NCBI RefSeq assembly: GCF_902143385.2
Contig: NZ_CABFUZ020000081.1
Coordinates: 1-63,014 of the forward strand
Reading direction: 5' to 3'
DNA from: Methylacidimicrobium cyclopophantes
GTDB lineage: Bacteria > Verrucomicrobiota > Verrucomicrobiia > Methylacidiphilales > Methylacidiphilaceae
Length of the DNA: 63,014 bases
Each line of letters starts with the position of its first letter. The first letter of the stretch is position 1. The position numbers were made by a program, and so were the translations under genes. Below, in pieces: positions 29,295 through 38,173 of the stretch. The notes under the pieces were generated by a model. That model was not told where the DNA came from. It saw only the letters and a program-made list of their open reading frames with translations, and ran no database searches.

Positions 29295-29514
29295 GACTGT
29301 TACTTGTACTCGATTCTCTTCGGTATGTCGAGGACCCGCTGCCGGACATCCTGCCGGAAGAGCGCCACGGACGGAGAGAGTTGCCCAGAACTCTCCGGGA
29401 GAGGCTATTGCTCGGAAAGCTCGTAACCGTGACGAGGCACCAGGAGCGGATCCACGGGCGATGCGGAAGCGGCCTCTGCGTCATTCGCAAAAGAGCGCTT
29501 TCGAAAGATGCTTG

Positions 29515-30603
29515 CTAAGACGCCATCAAACTCGTTCCCGGCTTTAAGTGGGCCAAGGCGAGTCGGATCTCTCGGCGAATCATGAGAAGGGCTTCTTGCG
29601 GAAGGCGCTTCTTTTCCTCGAGCGCCGCGCTCAACTCCTCCCGGTAGGTGGAGAGGGAGGCGGCCACTTGGTGGAGGCACTCGTACCATGCCGCAACCAG
29701 ACGACCCATGGAATCGCGGGCGGGCAAGCGGGAGAGATGCGAATGGATCCTATGCTGGGCTGCTACGAGTTCCGCCAAAAGGATGCGCTCCGAAGGAACC
29801 CGCCGCAAGTTGGTAACGAGCCCGATCCGATGGAGCAGCCAAATCGTCCATTTTGTCGGATCCCACTGCCAAGGTTTCACGCCGTTGCGGTAGTCGTGCT
29901 GAAACTCATGATGGAAATTGTGATAGCCCTCTCCAAAGGTGAAAAGCGCCATGATCCAGCTATCCCGAGCGGTGCATCGAGAGGAATAAGGCTGAGCGCC
30001 GACCAGATGGCAGAGGGAATTGATGAAAAAGGTCATCTGCTGTACGGCGACGACCCGGGCGACGCCACCGACCAAAAATCCTCCCAATGCCCCGATCCAT
30101 CCGGAGTGAAGGGCTCCCAAAGCGGTAGGCAGTCCGAAGCCCACGAAAAATGCCACCGGTACGATAAATTTATGCTGCCATCGGCAGAGCGGATCGGAGA
30201 GCAGATCCCGCACGTTGTCCAGTGACCGCTCCGGCTGGAGTTTCACGAAGAGCCATCCCATGTGCGCGTAGAAGAATCCTTTGCGGATATCATAGGGATC
30301 CTCGTCGTGGTCGACGTGCTTGTGGTGATACCGATGATCCGATACCCAAGAAATCGCCGAACCTTCGAAGGAGGCCGCCCCAAAGAGCAGCACGAATAAG
30401 CGGACCGGCCATTTCGCCTGGAACGACCGATGGGAAAAAAGGCGGTGGTATCCGAGGGTGATGCTCAATCCGGTCGCCAAGAATAAACTGAGGAAAAGCG
30501 CCCACTGGTACCAATCGATGCCGTAAAAGAGGGCATAGGCCGGGGTCGCCGTTACAGTGAGGATCAAGGTAGAGATCAGAAAAATGGTAGTCGGCCAATT
30601 CAT
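29515..30603 (-). CDS. desC: Membrane fatty acid desaturase (delta-9 acyl-CoA/acyl-lipid type)
   Basis: It introduces a double bond into a saturated acyl chain, using a di-iron centre and O2, and so controls membrane fluidity. In the 362-residue protein four to five hydrophobic segments surround three histidine boxes: HRLFSH, HRYHHKH and HNFHH (in FGEGYHNFHHEFQHDYRNG). These match the stearoyl-CoA desaturase group. The C-terminal 90 residues after PTKWTIWLLHRIGLV form a charged helical tail. It starts at an ATG at 30603 and lies upstream of the unknown gene on the same strand. The symbol is by similarity of type. Confidence 0.9.
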   Translation of the reverse strand: MNWPTTIFLISTLILTVTATPAYALFYGIDWYQWALFLSLFLATGLSITLGYHRLFSHRSFQAKWPVRLFVLLFGAASFEGSAISWVSDHRYHHKHVDHDEDPYDIRKGFFYAHMGWLFVKLQPERSLDNVRDLLSDPLCRWQHKFIVPVAFFVGFGLPTALGALHSGWIGALGGFLVGGVARVVAVQQMTFFINSLCHLVGAQPYSSRCTARDSWIMALFTFGEGYHNFHHEFQHDYRNGVKPWQWDPTKWTIWLLHRIGLVTNLRRVPSERILLAELVAAQHRIHSHLSRLPARDSMGRLVAAWYECLHQVAASLSTYREELSAALEEKKRLPQEALLMIRREIRLALAHLKPGTSLMAS

Positions 30604-31116
30604 AGGATTCCAGGAAAGCTTCGTTCCGAAGATAGCCTCATGAGTGATTGAATGTCAGGTGTTTTCCGCCAGAAAAGCACAAATCGAAACTCATCTGGGT
30701 CTTGACGCGATTGATCGCGCAACAATTCTTTTGTCGTTTCGCTTAGCGTCCAATACGCCTGATGGACGGAGAGAGCATCACCCGCAGCATTATTCTCGTC
30801 GCTGGGGGAGTAAATGGATCTAGTAAATGGATCTCCTAGCTCGGAACCGATCTTTCTTCCTTACGATACATCCTGCGGATCCGTTGCACAAGGTCGGCGT
30901 GCCGTCGTCCGGCGGTTCATTCCCCACCGAAGAGCCGGACGGCAGCCTTGCGAGAGAAGCCGATCGAGCTTCCCGATCGCCGTGATGCCTTGGATTTCTC
31001 TTTTTGAGGCGAGCCGCCGAGCTTTCCGCTTTGGACAACGCGATTGTTGTCGTCGCCACTCTGGGGTACGATGCAGCTAGAAGGAAGCGATCCCGCCGAG
31101 GCAGAAGGGAGTGGCC
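30604..31116. other. 513-base divergent intergenic region
   Basis: It separates desC (minus) from the RND pump gene (plus). It holds a perfect 13-base tandem duplication, AGTAAATGGATCT, at 30811-30823 and 30824-30836. It also holds a small hairpin CTTCG/CGAAG just upstream of desC and the promoter candidate listed separately. Open frames in it are Arg/Ser-rich on both strands and I see no supported gene. Confidence 0.6.
31044..31072 (+). promoter_or_regulatory. Possible sigma70-type promoter for the RND operon
   Basis: TTGTTG at 31044-31049 and TACGAT at 31067-31072 are separated by 17 bases and lie about 45 bases before the pump ATG. Each hexamer matches only three or four consensus positions, so this is weak. 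Confidence 0.25.
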
Positions 31117-34100
31117 ATGTGGCTTGTTCGAACCGCCTTAAAGAAACCCTATTCGGTTGCGGTGCTCGGGATCGCAATCGTCTTCTTGGGGGTTTTCTCG
31201 ATTCGGAGGACGCCCACCGACGTCTTCCCGGAGATCGACATCCCCGTGGTGATCATCGCTTGGCAATACCTGGGCCTAGTGCCGACCGACATGACCAACT
31301 ACATCACGACCTTCAGCGACTACCAGATCGCCAACTTCGTCGACGGCGTCAAGAGAGTCGAGTCGAACGTCTTCTTCGGCTTCTCCGTCACGAGGGTCTA
31401 TTTTCAGCCGAACGTCAATATTTCCATAGCTATCGCCGAGATCACCGCAGTTCTGCAACCGCTGATCAAACGAATGCCGCCCGGAACCACGCCCCCGTTG
31501 ATTTTTCGTTTCAACGCCTCCTCGGTGCCCGTCGTTCAGATCGCCGTCTCGAGTCCGGTTCTTTCGGAATCGAAACTCTACGACTACACGGTCTGGCAGC
31601 TTCGCCGAGATCTTCTGGCGGTGCGCGGAACCCTTCTCATTCCCCCATGGGGCGGCATCGTCCGGTGGATGACGGTGGACTGCGACCCCAACCAGCTCCT
31701 GGCCCGCGGCTTGACGGCCCAAGATTTGCTGAACGTCGTCAACGGACAGGTGATCGACTACCCGTCGGGGGATGTGAAGATCGGAGACCGCGACTATTTC
31801 GTGACTCTCAACAACGTCCCGAAAGACATCTTCGAGGTGAACAACTTCCCGGTGAAGCTTGTTCCGGATCCGAACACCTCGGTCGTTCGGAAAAACATCA
31901 ATGACCGCGTCGTCTACGTCCGCGACGTCGCAAACATCCACGACGGTGGGGTGCCGCAATGGAACCTAGTCCGTCTCAACGGACGACACGGAGTCCTGAT
32001 GACGGCGCTCAAGATTGCCGGCGGCTCCACCATTCAAATCGTCGATCAGATCAAAGCGCTTTTGCCGGAAATTCGGCGGGCAAATCCCGAGGTCGAGATC
32101 CGAGAGCTTTTCGACCAGTCCGTTTACGTGAAGGCGGCGATCCAAGGGGTGGTCGGCGAGGCAGCGAGCGCGGCGATCCTAACGGCGGCTATGATCCTTC
32201 TGTTTCTGGGCAGCCTCCGCACCACCTTGATCGTCGTCTCGTCCATCCCGCTTTGCATTCTTCTCTCTCTGTTCGTCCTCAGCAGCCTGGGAAACACTCT
32301 GAATCTAATGACCCTCGGAGGGCTCGCGCTTGCCGTCGGCATCCTCGTGGATGACGCGACGGTTGCGATCGAGAACATTCACAGAAATCTCCAGCTGGGG
32401 AAGCCCTTCCGGCAGGCGATCGTCGATGGGAGCCAGGAGATCGCCGCACCCGCCTTCATTGCGACCCTTTCCATTTCGGTCGTTTTCACCTCCGTCATAT
32501 TCCTGGAAGGCCCGCCTCGGTTCCTTTTCATCCCCATGGCTCTGGCCGTCGTTTTCGCGATGGTTTTTTCCTATTTTCTTTCCCGGACACTCGTTCCGGC
32601 GATGGCCGTCCTCCTGTTGCGCGAGGAATCCGAAAGGGAAGGACAGGAAACGGATTCAGCCATGCGGAGGTTCCACGGGGCATTCGTCCGGGTCTTCGAT
32701 GCGTTCCGCAACGGGTATGCGCGCATCCTCGCGTTCTTTCTCGCTCATCGGAGGCGTGTCTTCGAGACCACAGCGTTGCTGTTCCTCATGAGTCTCCTTG
32801 TGGTGCCGTGGATTGGTCGCGACTTTTTCCCGGTAGCCGACGCCGGGATCCTGCGGCTCCACGTTTATGCCCCTACTGGGACCAGGATCGAGGCCACGGA
32901 AGGAATTTTCGCCGACATCGAAAAGACCATTCGAGAAGTCATCCCTCCCGAAGAGCTGCAAACGATCGTCGACAACATGGGAATCCCGATTTACTTCATG
33001 TCGACGCTGGCCCTCTCTGATTCGATGAACGAGGGAGTCTTCGACGGCGAGATCTTCCTTCAGCTTCGAGAGCACCATCGCCCGACCGCCGAATACGCCA
33101 AGCGGCTCCGAAAGCTGCTTCCGGAGCGGTTTCCGAGTTGCGAATTCTTTTTCCAGCCGGCGGACATGGTCAACGAAGTGCTCAACTTCGGCATCGCTGC
33201 TCCGATCGATATCCATGTGAGCGGTTTGGATCTCGACCTAGCCTACAAATTCGCCAGCGAGATCCGCGATCGAGTCCGATCGGTACCAGGGGCTGTCGAC
33301 GCCCATATCCACCAGCGAATCGACTATCCCACCCTACATCTCGAAGTGGATCGAGTCCGGGCCGTCGAGATGGGGTTAAAGCAGGTTGATATCACCAACA
33401 ACGTCCTCAACAATCTTTCCAGCAGCTTTATGGTGAGTCCGACCTATTGGGTCGACCCTCGGACGACGATCAACTATCCCTTTCTGGTCTTTACCCAGCA
33501 ACGGAAGATCTCCTCGATTAATGACCTGCTCAACATGACGCTTGCGCCGACGACGACGGAGGCGGTTCCTCCGCCCGCATCGACGCAGACCCTCCTCGGA
33601 AATGTTCAGAATGCGGAACTCTTGGCGAACGTCGCTCAGCTAAAGGAAACGCTTCAGCCAGCCATGATGAGCCGCTCCACGATGAAGCCGGTCTTCGATG
33701 TTTTAGCGAATGCCCAAGGGCGCGATTTGGCGGGCGTGGCAGCGGATATCGAAAAGATTCTCCGGGACGTGCGGCAGAAGCTTCCCCCGCTTTATCGGGC
33801 CGAGGTGATGGGGCAAGTCGTCAGCATGCACGACTCGTTCGCTCAGCTTGGATTCGGTGTTTTGTTTGCCATCGTGTTGGTCTATCTGTTGCTGGTCACC
33901 AATTTTCAATCGTGGCGAGAGCCCTTCATCATCCTTTCGGTTCTCCCCATCGGGGCCTGCGGGATCATCTGGATGCTCTTTTTGACGGGCACGACCTTCA
34001 GCGTTCCCGCCTTGATGGGCGCCCTGATGACCGTCGGAGTTGCGAGCTCGAACAGCATCCTTTTGGTTACCTTTGCCAACCAGCGCATGGCTGAAGGCTT

Positions 34101-34344
34101 GACGGCGGTCGATGCGGCCGTGGAAGCCGGGAAGATCCGTCTCCGGCCCGTTTTGATGACGGCCGGGGCGATGATCGTGGGGATGCTGCCGATGGCCCTA
34201 GGGGTGGCCGAGGGAGGCGAGCAGTATGCCCCTCTGGGACGCGCGGTCATCGGAGGATTGCTCCTGGCGACCGTTGGCACCCTGATCTTCGTGCCGGCCG
34301 TGTTCGCCTCGATTCGAAGCCCCGGGGCGGCGAAAGGGCGCTAG
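31117..34344 (+). CDS. RND-family efflux transporter, inner-membrane pump
   Basis: Proton-driven exporter of the AcrB/HAE-1 superfamily. In the roughly 1075-residue protein the first membrane helix is followed by TPTDVFPEIDIPVVIIAWQY. The proton-relay helix with paired Asp is GGLALAVGILVDDATVAIEN. The second half has the matching repeat (DFFPVADAGILRLHVYAPTG) and the final VTFANQRMAEGLTAVDAAVE and RLRPVLMTAGAMIVGMLPMA. Two large periplasmic loops are intact. GGGAG lies seven bases before the ATG at 31117; GTG at 31111 is possible. The adaptor gene follows, but no outer-membrane TolC-like channel is in the window. Substrate unknown. Confidence 0.93.
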   Translation: MWLVRTALKKPYSVAVLGIAIVFLGVFSIRRTPTDVFPEIDIPVVIIAWQYLGLVPTDMTNYITTFSDYQIANFVDGVKRVESNVFFGFSVTRVYFQPNVNISIAIAEITAVLQPLIKRMPPGTTPPLIFRFNASSVPVVQIAVSSPVLSESKLYDYTVWQLRRDLLAVRGTLLIPPWGGIVRWMTVDCDPNQLLARGLTAQDLLNVVNGQVIDYPSGDVKIGDRDYFVTLNNVPKDIFEVNNFPVKLVPDPNTSVVRKNINDRVVYVRDVANIHDGGVPQWNLVRLNGRHGVLMTALKIAGGSTIQIVDQIKALLPEIRRANPEVEIRELFDQSVYVKAAIQGVVGEAASAAILTAAMILLFLGSLRTTLIVVSSIPLCILLSLFVLSSLGNTLNLMTLGGLALAVGILVDDATVAIENIHRNLQLGKPFRQAIVDGSQEIAAPAFIATLSISVVFTSVIFLEGPPRFLFIPMALAVVFAMVFSYFLSRTLVPAMAVLLLREESEREGQETDSAMRRFHGAFVRVFDAFRNGYARILAFFLAHRRRVFETTALLFLMSLLVVPWIGRDFFPVADAGILRLHVYAPTGTRIEATEGIFADIEKTIREVIPPEELQTIVDNMGIPIYFMSTLALSDSMNEGVFDGEIFLQLREHHRPTAEYAKRLRKLLPERFPSCEFFFQPADMVNEVLNFGIAAPIDIHVSGLDLDLAYKFASEIRDRVRSVPGAVDAHIHQRIDYPTLHLEVDRVRAVEMGLKQVDITNNVLNNLSSSFMVSPTYWVDPRTTINYPFLVFTQQRKISSINDLLNMTLAPTTTEAVPPPASTQTLLGNVQNAELLANVAQLKETLQPAMMSRSTMKPVFDVLANAQGRDLAGVAADIEKILRDVRQKLPPLYRAEVMGQVVSMHDSFAQLGFGVLFAIVLVYLLLVTNFQSWREPFIILSVLPIGACGIIWMLFLTGTTFSVPALMGALMTVGVASSNSILLVTFANQRMAEGLTAVDAAVEAGKIRLRPVLMTAGAMIVGMLPMALGVAEGGEQYAPLGRAVIGGLLLATVGTLIFVPAVFASIRSPGAAKGR

Positions 34345-34358
34345 GCGGAACGGAGGAA

Positions 34359-35573
34359 ATGGTGCGAAAAGAGCCAGCGGATCGTCACCGCATCTTCTTT
34401 CGGCTCATCCCTTCGTTGCGGCCGGGAGATTTTCCCGGATTTTGGGAACGGATCAAGAGATCGATCGTCGGTTTTGCGCAAAAGCGGCATCCTGGCTGGA
34501 TCATAGGAGGAATGTTGGGACTCCTGCTGGCGGTCGGTCTGGTAAAGCGGGCCATGAATTGGGCCTCTTTGCGAGGCATGGTCGAGGAGAGCAAAAACAT
34601 TTACGTGCAACTGGTGAATCCCGAGGCGGTGCCCGCGGCGATTCCGCTGGAGCTCCCGGGCACGACACAGGGCTTCTACGAGACCCCGATTTGGGGGAGG
34701 GTAAGCGGATATGTAAAAAGCTGGTATCACGATATCGGCGAACGGGTCAAAGAGGGCGATCTGCTCTGCGAGATCGACGCGCCGGAGGTCGACCACACGG
34801 TCTCCAACCTGAGAGCAAAGGCGGACATCGCTCGAATTAACTACGAGCGCTGGAAGGCGCTCGTTCGGACCCGGGCGGTTTCCCAAGAGGAGTACGATGT
34901 CCAGCGGACCGGGTATGAAGCGGCTCTGGCCGAGCTCAACCGGTGGATCGAGTGGCAGAAGTTCGAAAAGGTGACCGCTCCCTTTTCCGGGGTCATTACG
35001 GCTCGGAACATCGACGTCGGAACTCTCATAGCAGGGCAGGGAGAATTCCCGTTCGGAGCGATGCGGCAGCTCTTTCGAATGGCGGAAATTTCCCTTTTGC
35101 GCATCTATGTCGCCGTTCCCCAAGCCTACGCTTTTGCAATCCGGGAGGGAATGCTGGCGAAGGTAGCGATTCCGGAGATGCCGAAAGAGATTCGGAATGC
35201 TCTTGTGGTCCGCACGGCGATGGGTCTCGAGCCGGCCTCGCGAACTCTTCTGACCGAAGTCGACTTGCCCAATCCCGATCAGAAGCTCCTGCCCGGGCTC
35301 TACGTGCTCGTCACCTTTGCGGTTCCGAGCCGCGCTCCCTTCGTTCTCCCTGTCAACACGGTCTTCGATCGCGGCGACGGCCATTATGTCCTCGTCGTAG
35401 ATGCGGGCGATCGATGCCATCTCCGAAAAGTTGATCTCGGAAACAACGACGGCTACAAAGTGGAGATTCTTTCCGGGATCCAGGCGGGGGAACGAGTGAT
35501 CCTGAGTCCCCCCGATCGGGCGAAAGTGGAGGGGGCCACGGTCACCGTCGTCTCGACGCAGGAGGACCGGTAG
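34359..35573 (+). CDS. RND efflux periplasmic adaptor (membrane fusion protein)
   Basis: Links the pump to an outer-membrane channel. In the 404-residue protein an unusually long cytoplasmic N-terminus is followed by an anchor helix, GWIIGGMLGLLLAVGLV. The lipoyl half GRVSGYVKSWYHDIGERVKEGDLL leads into a helical hairpin (AKADIARINYERWKALVRTR). The second lipoyl half is VTAPFSGVITARNIDVGTLI. The C-terminal beta domains include LLPGLYVLVTFAVP and GYKVEILSGIQAGERVIL. It starts 14 bases after the pump gene, so pump precedes adaptor, the reverse of the common acrA-acrB order. Confidence 0.92.
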   Translation: MVRKEPADRHRIFFRLIPSLRPGDFPGFWERIKRSIVGFAQKRHPGWIIGGMLGLLLAVGLVKRAMNWASLRGMVEESKNIYVQLVNPEAVPAAIPLELPGTTQGFYETPIWGRVSGYVKSWYHDIGERVKEGDLLCEIDAPEVDHTVSNLRAKADIARINYERWKALVRTRAVSQEEYDVQRTGYEAALAELNRWIEWQKFEKVTAPFSGVITARNIDVGTLIAGQGEFPFGAMRQLFRMAEISLLRIYVAVPQAYAFAIREGMLAKVAIPEMPKEIRNALVVRTAMGLEPASRTLLTEVDLPNPDQKLLPGLYVLVTFAVPSRAPFVLPVNTVFDRGDGHYVLVVDAGDRCHLRKVDLGNNDGYKVEILSGIQAGERVILSPPDRAKVEGATVTVVSTQEDR

Positions 35574-35622
35574 GCGAAGACCGGAGCGAAAAAGTAGAGT
35601 GCGCCCTTGCGCGGTCCGGGAC

Positions 35623-35696
35623 GGGTCTGTAGCTCAATCGGTGAGAGCAGGGGACTCATAATCCCTTGGATGCGGGTTCGACTCCCGCCGGACCCA
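35623..35696 (+). tRNA. tRNA with CAU anticodon (Met elongator or Ile2)
   Basis: A 74-base cloverleaf: acceptor arms GGGTCTG and CGGACCC with discriminator A, D arm GCTC/GAGC, and anticodon stem GGGGA/TCCCT with loop CTCATAA. The T arm GCGGG/CCCGC carries GTTCGACTC. CCA is not encoded. The D-stem to variable region (GAGCAGGGGACTCATAATCC then CTTGG) looks closer to tRNA-Ile2, the substrate of TilS, than to elongator tRNA-Met, but identity elements are mixed. Confidence 0.93.
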
Positions 35697-35744
35697 CTTC
35701 GCAGAGGGACTGCAAAATCCATCGGCCCGGACGCGGAGAAACGG

Positions 35745-36323
35745 CTACGGCACGACGGTAAGGGACGTGGCTGCCGAGACTTCCGGGTAGCCGGCCAGGG
35801 TCATCTCGATGCGGTAGGTTCCCGGAGTGAGCGGACGATCGAGGTCCTGGATCGGCAAGACATCCGTAAACGTCAGACAATCGCCCGGGTCGAGCATAGA
35901 CATCCCCTCGATGGCCAGAAACTCCTTATCCGCAGACCAGACGTAGAGCGGCTGGTTTGCCGCATCCCGCAAAACAAAGTCATAGCGCTGGGCGTTAGGA
36001 AAATTGAACGCGTAGGTGCGCTTCCCTTTGTTGAGCACCTGAAAGGTGAGCCGCAGCGTAGCCGACTCGAGTCGATCGTGCAGTAAGGCCAGAGAGAAGG
36101 GATTCCGTTCCACCTGAAGCCGAGCTTCTACGTTCCGCAGATTCACCTGGTTGGCCTTCTCGATTCGTTTCGGGTCGCCGAAGCGGAAGGAAAAGAGGCT
36201 CCAATGTCTCCTCGGGGTGTCGTCGATGATGTTGGGATGGGTATTCTTGCTCGGGCTCACGTCGATGGCCCAGGCAGGGGCACTCGCAAGCAGGCAGAGA
36301 GCGAGAACCAGCGTCCGTTTCAC
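35745..36323 (-). CDS. Secreted BsuPI-domain (intracellular proteinase inhibitor-like) protein
   Basis: A 192-residue protein with a clear signal peptide (KRTLVLALCLLASAPAWA). The domain LRLTFQVLNKGKRTYAFNF, then NAQRYDFVLRDAANQPLYVW, and ending LTPGTYRIEMTLAGYPEV matches the immunoglobulin-like BsuPI fold named after a Bacillus proteinase inhibitor. In secreted proteins this domain more often acts as a generic beta-sandwich, so inhibitor activity is not claimed. The start is GTG at 36323; TTG at 36326 is equivalent. It is divergent from pgsA. Confidence 0.8.
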   Translation of the reverse strand: MKRTLVLALCLLASAPAWAIDVSPSKNTHPNIIDDTPRRHWSLFSFRFGDPKRIEKANQVNLRNVEARLQVERNPFSLALLHDRLESATLRLTFQVLNKGKRTYAFNFPNAQRYDFVLRDAANQPLYVWSADKEFLAIEGMSMLDPGDCLTFTDVLPIQDLDRPLTPGTYRIEMTLAGYPEVSAATSLTVVP

Positions 36324-36420
36324 CAAAAAAAGTTTACCGAATGCAGCGCAAGCGTCGATCCCTTTTCTCTAGCCGCGGGCGATAGGTTTCTCTTGCTCCG
36401 GCGGGTGGCTTGAGCGATTA

Positions 36421-37098
36421 GTGCCGGAAGCGGTGCCGACTGCCAAACAGTGGAACCTCCCGAACCAGATCAGCCTGGGAAGGCTTTGCATCTGCGGGCT
36501 CTTCGTCGGGGACGTCAGCGTATCGTGGAGCTACTCCGCCACGACGGCCCTTTTCCTCTTTGCGCTCGGGAGCCTCACCGATTGGGTAGACGGCTGGATC
36601 GCGCGGAGGAACAACCTCGTCAGCGACTTGGGCAAGCTCTTGGATCCTCTAGCTGACAAGATCTTGATCTGCGCCGCCTTTCTGGCGCTGCTCGAGCGGG
36701 GGATCGTCCCACTTTGGGCCGTTGTCGTCATCATGGCTCGGGAGTTTTTGGTTACGGGGCTGCGCGCATTGATCGCCGCGCGAGGGGAGGTTTTGGCCGC
36801 TGGCCCTTCCGGGAAATGGAAGACCTTGGCTCAAATGGTCTACGTGCTCCTGGTTTTAACGCAAATGGCTCTGGCGGAGCTGGGGATGGGCAAGTGGATG
36901 AGCGACCGGCTCTGGGGAATTCTGACCGCTGCCCTCCTCTGGTTGGCAGTCACGATCACCTTTGTCTCGGGCGTCCTCTACTTTTATCGTTGTCGTGCTC
37001 TGGTCTTTTCGGAAGAAGGCCTTGTGGAAGGAGGGAGAGAAGCTCTTGGTTGCCGGCCCTGCTCTGCGGGCTCGGGGAAACGGATGGCCCGCTCTTAA
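36421..37098 (+). CDS. pgsA: CDP-diacylglycerol-glycerol-3-phosphate 3-phosphatidyltransferase
   Basis: It makes phosphatidylglycerophosphate, the precursor of phosphatidylglycerol and cardiolipin, in the inner membrane. In the 225-residue protein NLPNQISLGRLCICGLF opens the fold. The CDP-alcohol phosphotransferase motif is DWVDGWIARRNNLVSDLGKL followed by LDPLADK (DGxxAR-8x-G-3x-D-3x-D). Four to five membrane segments follow. The last 35 residues are hydrophilic, Cys/Arg-rich and overlap the next gene by 53 bases, so the native C-terminus may be shorter. The start is GTG. Confidence 0.92.
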   Translation: MPEAVPTAKQWNLPNQISLGRLCICGLFVGDVSVSWSYSATTALFLFALGSLTDWVDGWIARRNNLVSDLGKLLDPLADKILICAAFLALLERGIVPLWAVVVIMAREFLVTGLRALIAARGEVLAAGPSGKWKTLAQMVYVLLVLTQMALAELGMGKWMSDRLWGILTAALLWLAVTITFVSGVLYFYRCRALVFSEEGLVEGGREALGCRPCSAGSGKRMARS

Positions 37099-37628
37099 AG
37101 AAGCGGAGCCCGTCGTCCGAGCTTTGGGAAGCGGATTGCAGTCCCTGATCCTCCGAAAGGGAGGGATCGTGGAGAAACGGCGCGGCTTCGCGACGGAGCA
37201 CGCCGATTTCTGGTTGCTGCCCACTCCATGCCCAAGCGGAGAAGATTCAGCCGGGCTTCCAATTCTTAGTGGAAGAGCGCGAGCCAGCGGAGGCGGAAGA
37301 GGTGGAACTGCAGTTCGTAGCCCGCCTCGTCTGGTCGCGCTTTCTGTCCGATTGGCGGAGCGTGAGCCGGATCGTCCATTTGCAGCTTTGGAACGAAGAT
37401 CTCCTTCGGGAGAGATTTGCCTACGGAGAAAAAGAGGGATTACATCTACTGATGGTCCGCGTTTATCGGACCGAAAAGGGGAAATACCCTTGGGATCGCA
37501 GCCTGGGGGGCTGCCGGTCTTGGGTGAAGGTGGAGCGTCCATGGGGCGAAGAATTGACCCCGGTGCTCTCCGAAGCGGAGTTCGGCTCACGGGAACGGGA
37601 AGTGCGCGCTGCGGTCGAAATTGGATGA
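37046..37628 (+). pseudogene. DUF1802 family protein split by a frameshift
   Basis: A strong ribosome site, AAGGAGGG (37028-37035), precedes a TTG at 37046. The first frame reads WPALKEAEPVVRALGSGLQS, LILRKGGIVEKRRGF and EHADFWLLPT, the N-terminal half of DUF1802. From about 37225 the protein continues in the +1 frame as HAQAEKIQPGFQFLVEE, VELQFVARLVWSRFL, LLRERFAYGEKEGLHLLMVR and LGGCRSWVKVERPW, the C-terminal half, to 37628. Joined, about 194 residues, the normal family length. One extra base in ACTCCATG near 37220-37226 would explain it. The role of DUF1802 is unknown. Confidence 0.75.
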
Positions 37629-37772
37629 GATTGGATGAGGGTAGGCGCCGGTCTTCTCGGATTTCGGATGGCGAAAATCGAGGGGGAGATGCGGGAAGAG
37701 AGCCGGGGAGTTGTAGGGCTTTTGTCGCTCTCCGCAAGGCGTGGAACTCCGGGAAAGAGAGGGAGAAAGGGA

Positions 37773-38135
37773 ATGAGTGAGTTTTTTTGGGCAGACAGCT
37801 CCTGGTTGGGGGTTCACTGGAGCGTGATGAAGGTGATCGGTTGGGCGGGCAATCTCCTTTTCTTCTCGCGTTTTGTCATTCAATGGCTGGCCACGGAGCG
37901 GAAAAAGACGGTGGTCGTTCCGTTGGCCTTTTGGTACTGCAGCCTCGGAGGCTCGCTGCTCCTCTTGATCTATGCGCTGTCGCGACGAGATTCGGTCTTT
38001 GTCTTCGCGTATCTCTTTACGTGGATTCCCTACATCCGGAACCTCTACTTTGCCCATCGGGAACGACGACTGAGCGTCGCTCCCGTTGCGGCCTCCTCGC
38101 AAGCCGAGACGGTCTCCCCGCCCGGCGGCGGATAA
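37773..38135 (+). CDS. Lipid A biosynthesis N-terminal domain (LAB-N) membrane protein
   Basis: A 120-residue protein with three membrane segments. The pattern MKVIGWAGNLLFFSRFVIQW, KTVVVPLAFWYCSLGGSLLL and SRRDSVFVFAYLFTWIPYIR is that of the small LAB-N domain found alone or next to glycosyltransferases acting on undecaprenyl- or lipid A-linked sugars. Activity is unknown. The ATG at 37773 follows GAGGGAGAAAGGGA. The open frame from 37635 lacks such support. Confidence 0.88.
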   Translation: MSEFFWADSSWLGVHWSVMKVIGWAGNLLFFSRFVIQWLATERKKTVVVPLAFWYCSLGGSLLLLIYALSRRDSVFVFAYLFTWIPYIRNLYFAHRERRLSVAPVAASSQAETVSPPGGG

Positions 38136-38173
38136 TGGATGCTCTTGCGCGAGGAAGCTCCGACGGATCGAAG

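Noticed and set aside
30814-31080. Open frames of about 80-90 codons on both strands upstream of the RND pump
   Set aside because: Both are Arg/Ser-rich with no start signals or recognisable domains, typical of non-coding frames in high-GC DNA.
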